Source: Sepioteuthis lessoniana (taxonomy: Eukaryota; Mollusca; Cephalopoda; Myopsida; Loliginidae). From it: a DNA stretch of 64,000 nucleotides. The position numbers were made by a program, and so were the translations under genes. A model generated the notes under the pieces. It saw only the letters and a list, made by a program, of their open reading frames with translations. It did not search any database and was not told the DNA's origin. Positions 56,865 through 64,000 of the stretch are shown piece after piece. Position 1 is the stretch's first letter. Every line of letters begins with the position of its first letter. The stretch is taken from assembly GCA_963585895.1 (NCBI GenBank), contig OY757904.1:71451952-71515951 (forward strand), read 5' to 3'.

Positions 56865-57345
56865 CAAATAACTGCCCAGCCAACAAGTGCTTTAGAATAC
56901 TCTCACTGAATCTCTGTAGAGGGGTATAACTACCGACCAACACATGTCCTTGATATGAAACAAAACCATCCTATAATGAGACTTTATGGAATGTGGGTAA
57001 CTCTTTCATTGTTATTATTCCCAAGTCAACTCGGATCTAAAGTGGTTGTAACTGTAAGAATCCCATCTGTTTCTCAAATAGGACTGTTTATTCTTTTATT
57101 ATAGTTGAAACAATATAACAATGAGCAAACAAATGATTGCAAAACTGAACAGTTATTATCTCATCGCAGTGCTTCAACCATTTTAATTGTGCAAACAAAT
57201 AAATTATGTTAAATAGAATTATAAGCGTTGAATAGCAAAAATTAAAAACATTTAGTATCCTAACAATGGTATCAAATTTTATCTGATGGTGAGGCTCCGG
57301 TTTGAAAGTTTGAGGAATGTGGACTACCTCTTGTTATGACTACAG
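56865..57345 (+). repeat. Decayed composite repeat with two head pieces
   Basis: Head at 56870-57085 ('ctgcccagccaacaagtgctttagaatactctcactgaatctctgtagaggggtat', 'catgtccttgatatga', 'tcccaagtcaactcgg'), then weak minisatellite-like text, then a second partial head at 57270-57340 ('tttatctgatggtgaggctccgg'). Confidence 0.6.
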
Positions 57346-57749
57346 CGAATTTTTGCGTCAGTGTCTAGGAGTATATCTGGTCCCCAGTAATCATAGCACA
57401 AAAAATTGACGCAAACAAACAATAGTCAAGTAAAAAAAGGATTTGAAATGCTAAACTAAGTTTATTTACGTGGGAAAAACAGAAGAATAGGAGGCATAAA
57501 AAGGGAAAATAGACAGAATCATGTAAGCAAGAGGGGTGAATGTAATGCATGGGCTAAGAATCAACAAGAAATCTATTAATGTTATAGAGAGAAATATATT
57601 ACTTGAAATCTGTTTGGATTATATATTTTAAAAGATTCCTTTTAGTTTGGCCAGCAAAAACAGACGCAATAAGACCTGAATAAATGGTTGAATATAGCAT
57701 ACGTAGAAAGGCTTACCAGATAGCTCCGTGACCAGGAGATGAAATTAGT

Positions 57750-58080
57750 CTCGTCTTTCTCTGCCAACTGCTGGATTCATTTTAACCTTAACTTGTAGAG
57801 CGCCGGGTCACAAGACCAACAGGCGGCAGTTTGAAACCCTGGCGGTAAAGCCAATGGAGGTTGGGAGAATGCAGTAAGGATGGCCATGTATAAGGGTATT
57901 GAAAATGACCCAGAAAAAGGATGTACCGAAAATTATATTTCTAGTTCTCAGAGCAGGCATGAAGTCCGCTCCCAAGGACAAGATAAAAAAAGAGTCCTCA
58001 GGTGCTAACACTCTTCAATCCCAGTACTCTCTGGCTCACTCCGACCTGGCTTAATTGCATCTGTTAGGCTCCCGATATAT
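57750..58080 (+). repeat. Probable tRNA-derived SINE of another family
   Basis: 'cttgtagagcgccgggtcacaagaccaacaggcggcagtttgaaaccctgg' has A-box and B-box-like parts in tRNA spacing. The rest ends with 'ctctggctcactccgacctgg...ttaggctcccgatatatgagtcaaacag', distantly like the end of the composite head. Confidence 0.45.
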
Positions 58081-58149
58081 GAGTCAAACAGAAATACTTA
58101 AGCATTTAAAATACTTGCTACCATTTAACAGTATGTAAACAAATAACTT

Positions 58150-58935
58150 CTGGCTGACGAGCTTGGCTGACAATATGGGACAGGGTTAAAATCGTACAGT
58201 ACAGTCACAAACTGATGCACCGGAAGAGAGTGACCTGTGAACTGCATGACAGTTATTTCCGCTCGATGGCGATCAAACATGCCATTCCAAAGACGGCGGA
58301 AGTGCATATTCCGATGGCCAGTTATGGGGAGATATTGAGTGGCCGTTGTACTATTATATATCTCAATGCACAGGTAATTCCACCAGTTTGAGATCAGAGA
58401 GTTGGAAAATGATGCTGTAGAGAAAACAGAACCCAGCAGAAGGGGCCCTCGGGACCCCCGAAGGAGCAGTTGGGGATCAGACGAGTTGGAGACAAGATGC
58501 GGTATAGAAAGCCAGCACCCAGCAGAGGGAGCCCTCAGGCCCCCGATTAATGAGTTAGGGGATCGGAAAGCAGCATCCGGCAGAAGTGGCCCTCGGGACC
58601 CCCGAATGAGTTTTGGAGATCAGACCAGTTTTGAGACAAAATACGGCTGAGAAAAACAGCACCCAGAGAGGCTGGGCCTTCAAGCCCCCGGTTGAGCAGC
58701 CCAGGAGAACGGGAAAGAAATGCTGATGGCCATAAGAGTGGGGGTCAGTATGTTGCAGTTCTGTTCGGTCTCCAACTCCCTCTCCCACGCAACCCTTTCA
58801 AATAAAGTGAGAGGTATGTTTTTCTAAAAGAGTGTGTCGCTCGTCGTTATTGTGTTCAATATAATTATGCATGCATATGTAGATGTATATGTATTAAGTG
58901 TTTGTATAGTTGGTCATGGTAGTGACTATACAACA
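58150..58935 (+). mobile_element. Solo-LTR-like repeat, second copy
   Basis: Matches the minus strand of 26648-27327 in order: 'tgatgcaccggaagagagtgacctgtgaactgcatgacagttatttccgct', 'catgccattccaaag', GC-rich sub-repeats, 'ggccataagagtgggggtcagtatgttgcagttctgttcgg', AATAAA at about 58801, and the end 'gactatacaaca' at 58935. It carries four 'ccctcgggacccccga'-type sub-repeats (near 58445, 58530, 58590, 58675) against two in the other copy. The 5' boundary is not certain and no target duplication was found. The plus-strand frame 58402-58650 is a by-product of the sub-repeats. Confidence 0.75.
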
Positions 58936-59203
58936 TTACGTGGCCCAATCTGGTACCAAATTCCAATGTATATAATAATGGTCATGGTGGGATTTTATTG
59001 CTAACCCTTATCATTTACATAGAAAAGTATTCGGTGAAAAGCTATTTATGCTTTTCTTCTTACAATATACATTTTCTAAGTCGTCATTGCAATCCTAGAT
59101 TCTTTTTATGATCGATCACCTACCCTCTAGTTCCTACGAGTGCTTTCTTTTATAATCACAGATGCTCTTGGATAGCACTCAAATATGGTTGATACAGTAT
59201 GAG

Positions 59204-59205
<2 letters not shown>

Positions 59206-59240
<35 letters not shown>
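59206..59240. repeat. (TA)n microsatellite
   Basis: TA tract. Confidence 0.95.
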
Positions 59241-59243
<3 letters not shown>

Positions 59244-59394
59244 CATATAATTAGATAAAGAAAACTGACTGAAGTACTTATCTATGTTGGCTGAAATGCT
59301 AAATTTAGATCAGGTCGAGCGAAGGTAACAGAAATATATCCAACGTCTATTGTACTTGGTTTGCTTTAGTTTGTTTTCTTTTCTCTCAAATAAA

Positions 59395-59590
59395 TTTCAT
59401 GGGTTAATTAATTCCGAGGCCACCTTTTTAGAAGAAAAGTACTGATGCTACTTAATTCATAGCTGGAAGGAATTCCTGCCATTCCTAAGGGAAACTGACT
59501 GAAAGTGAACGTGATAGCACGACTGAGGTTGGAAATCGCGAACAACGATGGCATAGTGCAGTATGTTGACCACTGCATCATGGGGATCTC
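59395..59590 (-). repeat. tRNA-derived SINE, full length, degenerate
   Basis: Minus strand: 'gatgcagtggtcaacatactgcactatgcc' (A-box side), a weak B box, body 'cacgttcactttcagtcagtttcccttaggaatggcaggaattccttccagctatgaattaag', tail 'ggcctcggaattaattaacccatgaa'. Confidence 0.6.
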
Positions 59591-59634
59591 CATCCTCAAT
59601 TAATTCCATTTGTAATTCCCATAACGTGGCGTAA

Positions 59635-60117
59635 TTGCTAAGTGTCTGGACGACTACCTTGAATTGAGTGAGTTCGAACTCAAATTGGAAAATGCGGAAT
59701 AGCCCTTCATTGGCATCGCTCTCTGGTCAACTCTTGCCCAGAGGGGTAGCACATGATAAGGTCCTATCTATGGGTTAGATAGAACTAATCTGCGTGTTTT
59801 TGACGTAGAAACTGTACTTACGAGATCTGTTTTTGACATAGAAACTGTACTTACGCTAAACTGAATAGTTTGACTAAACTGAAGAGTGTGAAATATACAT
59901 TTTTTGACAATTAAACTATGTACTTCCATTTAAAATGCGTTTATGCTAAACTGAATTTAAAAAAATGAAACTGTTTTTGGCATTAAAACTACATACTATG
60001 AATTGAATTGTTTAATATAGAACTGTCTGGACATTTAACAGTGGTTAAACAAAATCTATACTTATACTAAACTAATTTGGTTGAGTTAGAACTGTTCTGA
60101 ATAAACTGGATAGCTTG

Positions 60118-60167
<50 letters not shown>

Positions 60168-60290
60168 CAATTTAACTGTGTAGTAATGCTAAACTGAATT
60201 GTTTGAAATGAAACTGTTTATTTGTATAAAAATGGATTTGACATTAAATAACATACAATGGTTGATATACCAAAAAATCCAACCAACCAA
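59635..60290 (+). mobile_element. Composite repeat with tRNA-like 5' end
   Basis: Starts with 'gtggcgtaattgctaagtgtctggacgac' and GAGTTCGAACTC (B box, about 59667-59678). It joins the second half of the head (59690-59785, 'aatgcggaatagcccttcattggcatcgc', 'gggttagatagaact'), then 7-8 minisatellite units to 60225, interrupted by (TA)n at 60120-60164, then the tail (60228-60275). The tRNA part replaces the first half of the usual head. Confidence 0.75.
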
Positions 60291-60589
60291 TCAACCTCAA
60301 AATGTGAATCCTTTTTATCCCCAAGCATCGATATGCTCTGCTACAAGTATGACATTGGCTTTAATGAATATTGATACGCCATTAAAAAAGAAACCTAACG
60401 CAATGACAGAAAAGATATTTCCCAATCATACATTTATATAATGAAGTTAATAGTGTTATGTTAAAAAGAGTTTGGATTTAATTATGTAAATACGGAACAA
60501 TATTTTTCAGCTCGTAATATACACAAAAGTTTTCTATGATAGTTTTTAAGAACCTTAATCCTTGGAAAAGATTTTCATTTAGGTTGGCT

Positions 60590-61245
60590 GGTTGGTTGTT
60601 TAGGTTTTATGGTATATCAACCTTAGTAGGCTATTTAACGCCAAATCCATTTTCATGCAAATAGTCAGTTCTATTTTTTTTTCAAATTCAGTTTAGTATG
60701 AGTACACAGTTTATGTGTAAAAATATTTCTATTTCAATTTATTCAGTTTATTCAAACAGTTTTAATTCTGCTAATTCAGTTTAGTATAAGTACAGATTTT
60801 GTTTACGCATAGTTAAATGTCAAAAACAATTCTATATTAAACAATTCAGTTTAGTGTAAGTACACTTTCAATATCAATTAAAAAATTTAGTTTAGTGTAA
60901 GTACAGTTTCAATGTCAAAAACAGTCCCATTTCAAACAATTCAATTTATCGTAAGCACGCAGTTTTAATCTAAGTACAGTTTAATAGTCAAAAACATTCC
61001 TATTTTAAGCTATTCAGTTTAGTCACACAGGTCCAATTCAAACAATTCAGTTTAGCATAGGTATGCTGTTAATTCTATTTAACCAAAGATAGGTCCCTCT
61101 CAGGTGCTACCATTCCGGAACAAAGTGGACCTGGGAGCATTGGCATTGAAGGGGTGCTCCGCATTTCCCGAAGCCCTAGCATCACTGGAACCTCACTATC
61201 AGATTCTTTAGTGTCATTCTCGGGACACTCATTGGGGGTGCGGTA
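60590..61245 (-). mobile_element. Composite head-VNTR-tail repeat, inverted to its neighbour
   Basis: Reversed tail at 60590-60660 ('gttttatggtatatcaaccttagtaggctatttaacgccaaatcc'), minisatellite at 60661-61075 (about 8 units, 'aattcagtttagtataagtac'), head at 61076-61245 ('aatggcaatgaaggggtgctccgcattt' reversed, 'cactggaacctcactatcagattctttagtgtcat', 'gggacactcattggg'). It faces the copy at 59635-60290 tail to tail. Confidence 0.8.
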
Positions 61246-61250
61246 TATTC

Positions 61251-61320
61251 TAAATTTTCATTTAGGAACAGTGCAGCTTGTATTTGTGCTGCTTCCAAGA
61301 GCCATATAAATGAAAATTTA
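61251..61320. repeat. Inverted repeat with perfect 14-bp arms
   Basis: TAAATTTTCATTTA (61251-61264) and TAAATGAAAATTTA (61307-61320) are exact reverse complements. The 42-nt loop can itself pair (gtgcagc / gctgc, ggaa / ttcc). It sits next to the head end of the composite repeat. Confidence 0.85.
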
Positions 61321-61454
61321 ATTGTAGTTTAAAGCGAACTTGATCAGCATTTTTCTTACTATTATCACACTGTTTTAAATATTATATCGTCCAAATGCTT
61401 ACTCTCATGAGCTATACACTCCTGGAACTTAAAACTGAATTTGTTTAATTATTG

Positions 61455-61734
61455 CTCCTGGTTTTGCAGTGGTATTTGTTTCCTGCCCCACCAAACGGGC
61501 AAGTATGGCACAAGGCCTTTTTATGGTGGGTCCAGGTGCCCACACGCATCCGGCAGTTTCCAAAAATGCCCTCAGCCCCGTTCGCATTCCCCTTTTTGGG
61601 GCGCCTCAGGCGCCGGGCGATAAACCCAACCCTCTCGAAGGAGGTAAAAGCCTGTGGGGAAGGCCCCCTGAGACCGAAGGATAAAAAATCGCACGCCAGG
61701 CGCTTTGCCAAGAGCGCACCTCCTGGTTTTGCAG
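61455..61734. mobile_element. GC-rich insert flanked by 15-bp direct repeats
   Basis: CTCCTGGTTTTGCAG occurs at 61455-61469 and, identical, at 61720-61734. Between them are 250 bp of distinctly GC-rich DNA (for example 'ggggcgcctcaggcgccgggcg') in an AT-rich surround. The repeats look like a target-site duplication, the type made by LINE-driven insertion. No poly(A), simple-repeat tail, A/B boxes or transposon ends were found. Both strands are open for about 90-100 codons, probably because of GC content. Identity unknown. Confidence 0.6.
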
Positions 61735-61739
61735 CGATT

Positions 61740-62135
61740 TCATAACAAATAAACATATTTTAGTTAATTATTGTTGAAAAACTCAAACCTTTAGTTATCC
61801 TCGGATGAATTAATCGAGAGGATATAGATTTGGAATTTCTTCAGTAAATAATAAAGCTGAGCCAATTATTTCAAATAACTAGGTACTAACTATCTTAATA
61901 AAAATTTTAAAATGTTCGGCCGAGTACGGAAATTAAAATATGAATAATGCACCATACCTTCTCCTAATAAACACATTTCTGACGATTGTCAATAACTTTA
62001 GTTTTACAAATGATATATTAAAATATGATACAGATTTTCTAAGTAGGTATTTACAGAATTTCTGCCATAAGAGCACGATGCGACATGTAATTTTCAAAGG
62101 AGAAATGCCGATATCAGTTCTCTAAGACCGACTGC
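61740..62135. other. No recognisable feature
   Basis: AT-rich DNA. Nothing was identified. Confidence 0.5.
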
Positions 62136-62139
62136 CAAT

Positions 62140-62260
62140 TCATGGCTAAAGAACCCAATCTGTCTAACTATTTAGTCATAGATGGAGGAGAACATATAGA
62201 TCCCTACCTTTCCCAAAGGCACTCGCGCAAAATTAGACACTAATAGCTTCGTCTAGCATT
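62140..62260 (-). repeat. SINE body fragment
   Basis: Minus strand 'gcgagtgcctttgggaaaggtagggatctatatgttctcctccatctatgactaaatag' matches the SINE body. Confidence 0.6.
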
Positions 62261-62264
62261 TAAT

Positions 62265-62840
62265 CTTGGGTCGCATTTTCCATTTCCTAAAACGATAACC
62301 TTTACCTTAAGCGCACCTTGTTTTCTATGAAGATTTGTCATAATTACTTCATGCAATGATTACAAAGATATACACATATCGATTTATAGAGATACGCATA
62401 CAAATATTCTTATGCATAAACGTATAAAATTTTCTCAAAAGTATTTGAACAAATTTAAAATGTGCTTCTAACATAGTGGTTCTGGGTGACAAACAGGCAC
62501 ATTAAAAAGAATATTTTACCATTTCAATATAGCAATAACTCATTTTTTTTGTGAATTTGAATGCATCACAGTTGGGATTGTTTTAATGGAATATAATTGT
62601 TAAACAGAAAAAAAAAAAACACACATTTTTCTATCCTTCTAAAAGTTATTCAGACTGGATCAATGAAACAAAAAAATTATGTTTCTTCTTACAGCCTTTT
62701 TCTAATCTAGAAAATTAATTTAAACACCTTTATGTTTTTTACACTATTAATCTATTTCAACGAGCATCTAAAATAAACACCATCTGTCCACTGAAGCTTA
62801 ATACATCTCTGAAAACTATATACTTGGTGACTGTTTACCC
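62265..62840. other. No recognisable feature; possible Helitron 3' flank
   Basis: AT-rich DNA downstream (minus strand) of the helicase fossil. A CTRR end with a preceding hairpin, expected for a Helitron terminus, was not found. Confidence 0.4.
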
Positions 62841-62844
62841 TCGT

Positions 62845-63340
62845 CAAATAACATGTTTATTTGTCTCAACCACCTTCACTCTAAGACCTGACAGTCTGCG
62901 AACTCTTGAGAAAGCAACATGAAAGTGACCGTGGATAAATACTGCGTCAGGTAAATATACTCCAACCATTTCATATGTTTGCCCGAGATTTAGTGATGGT
63001 CATTGCGTCTGCTAACCACACAGGAAACTGATGTCATTCTTATGTAAAGGGGAGGTTGGGGTCACTTGGTGTCAGTTTGAGTCTGGATCTGAAAGCGAGT
63101 TTGCCTTTCAAAAGCTAGGATATCAATGAAGCGTTAAAACAACGTTAATCTATGGCAACTTCAAATGTGATCCCATTGCACAACCTATTTTGTATCGAAA
63201 CGTTCCTTAAAAACAATTATCGCGCAGTATTTAAGTTTAAGGTTTGGAGGGAAGATTCCCGAAGATGTCATTGAATGTAATTTTGCCAAGAATGATATTA
63301 TGGAATTTTTAGCACTATCAAATTCAGAATTCCTGAGCGT
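62845..63340 (-). pseudogene. Helitron Pif1-like helicase C-terminal fossil
   Basis: Read on the minus strand with frameshifts: GIFPPNLKLKYCAIIV, then LCNGITFEVA, then TPSDPNLPF...QFPVWLADAMTITKS and, after one frame change, GQTYEMVGVYLPDAVFIHGH, FHVAFSRVRRLSGLRVKVVE. The order 'MPPHxLxLKxG - LCNGTRL - LPFxxxRxQFPVxLAFAMTINKxQGQT - VGVYLPxPVFxHGQLYVAxSRV' is the end of the Pif1-family helicase in Helitron RepHel proteins, including the VAxSR motif VI. That protein would unwind DNA in rolling-circle transposition. Several stops and at least three frameshifts make it dead. Upstream Walker motifs and Rep domain are outside the conserved piece. Confidence 0.8.
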
Positions 63341-63344
63341 TTTT

Positions 63345-63780
63345 AAATTAATTACAAATTAAAGAATTTCAAAAAGATGCATGATATAATTACTCTAACT
63401 CTAATCTTTATAGAACAATTTTAAGATATTATGTCTACAATAGATTTTGTTTAGATTTTGTAAAATGAGATATGTGGAGTCAAGCAAGTAAAAAAAAATA
63501 TAGAAAAAACCTACTTTAAACATAAATTCATCTAAACGTGAATAAGTATTGAAATTTTCATGAAAATTTGACTCTTACTGTTTGTCATGGAATTTTAAAT
63601 AAAAGATTGTAAACATAAATTTTAGGTGGCAACGTTGAATTTCAATTGATATAATGGCGCAAAAGAAGTAAACACTGTTTTCGTTTTAATTTTAATTATT
63701 TCTGTGGGTTGAATTATTTTGAAAATCCTCAAGTGTTTATTTTTTAATGTTTCTTCTTTTAAATGGCTCAAAAAGTTTGA
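63345..63780. other. No recognisable feature
   Basis: AT-rich DNA. Nothing was identified. Confidence 0.5.
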
Positions 63781-63784
63781 CGAT

Positions 63785-64000
63785 AATATTATACTTTATT
63801 CAGGTTTCATTGTATTAAAAATAGGGGCATTTGATACTGTGACGGCAAAATTATTAAAATCCCAAGACGGGAATTTATTTTCCGCACGTGGGAAGACGGG
63901 GCGGTCTGGCACTTGATTCCTCGTAGAATAAGTCCTTGTTTAGAGTCCTTTCTCGGGCATATGGGAACCGGCATATTATATGGGGGTTAATTTGGGGCTA
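63785..64000 (-). repeat. Dispersed repeat of unknown family, copy 2 (runs off window)
   Basis: The reverse complement of this end aligns with 35490-35760: 'tagccccaaattaacccccatataatatgccgg', 'aaggacttattctacgaggaatcaagtgcc' and 'ccccgtcttcccacgtg'. The element probably continues beyond the window. Confidence 0.7.

Noticed and set aside
58402-58650. Gly/Pro/Arg-rich repeated plus-strand ORF as a structural protein
   Set aside because: The repetition comes from GC-rich U3 sub-repeats of the LTR family, also seen in opposite orientation at 26.6-27.3 kb with frames broken.
61445-61756. Overlapping ~100-codon frames on both strands of the GC-rich insert as genes
   Set aside because: High GC content lowers stop frequency in all frames. 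The frames run through the 15-bp direct repeats into the AT-rich flank and no family was recognised.

Overview
This window looks like AT-rich intergenic DNA from an animal genome, most probably a cephalopod (octopus-like) mollusc. That placement is an inference from three things. There are dozens of long (TA)n tracts, several grading into (TG)n/(CA)n or (GA)n. There are many tRNA-derived SINEs sharing one 3' tail (rule-like 'gatatgccataaa'). The non-LTR retrotransposons resemble those common in cephalopod assemblies. No bacterial gene organisation, host gene, exon chain, rRNA, CRISPR array or convincing functional tRNA gene was found. Every recognisable coding stretch is transposon-derived, and nearly all are broken.

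Layout. 1-4.2 kb: quiet DNA with decayed SINE pieces and a tRNA-derived SINE at 3950-4205. 4.6-10.8 kb: a LINE reverse transcriptase with a 570-codon open frame (minus, 4614-6466), a solo LTR inside (TA)n (6911-7245), a decayed LINE of another clade (plus, 8272-10094), and a second, internally deleted copy of the first LINE (10121-10728). 11-14.2 kb: a composite SINE, a LINE RNase-H-type C-terminal fragment and a mariner/Tc1-superfamily transposase fossil. 14-21 kb: microsatellites, SINEs and a 323-bp tandem duplication (19.5-20.0 kb). 21.5-24 kb: a long palindrome around (TA)n, then an 875-bp mariner with both terminal inverted repeats.

24.9-28.1 kb: stacked copies of a LINE that encodes a restriction-like endonuclease (RLE). 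One copy is interrupted by a 680-bp solo LTR with a 4-bp target duplication. 28-36.7 kb: mostly featureless. 36.7-39.6 kb: a nearly full-length but frameshifted copy of the first LINE, with an APE-type endonuclease. 39.9-43.3 kb: three more RLE-LINE copies. 45.7-50.7 kb: SINEs, a transposase fossil, a MITE-like palindrome and very old LINE remains. 51.1-53.2 and 56.5-61.3 kb: several copies of a composite repeat made of a ~225-bp head, a ~55-bp-period minisatellite and a SINE-type tail. This plan recalls hominid SVA elements and is the best candidate here for something undescribed. 58.1-58.9 kb: a second copy of the 680-bp LTR family. 61.5 kb: a GC-rich insert bracketed by 15-bp direct repeats. 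62.8-63.3 kb: a Helitron helicase fossil.

The parts interact as parasite and host: SINEs and composite elements carry no protein and would depend on LINE machinery in trans. The insertions nest in one another, and many element ends abut (TA)n tracts. Coordinates of decayed repeats are approximate, and family names rest on motifs read by eye, not on searches.
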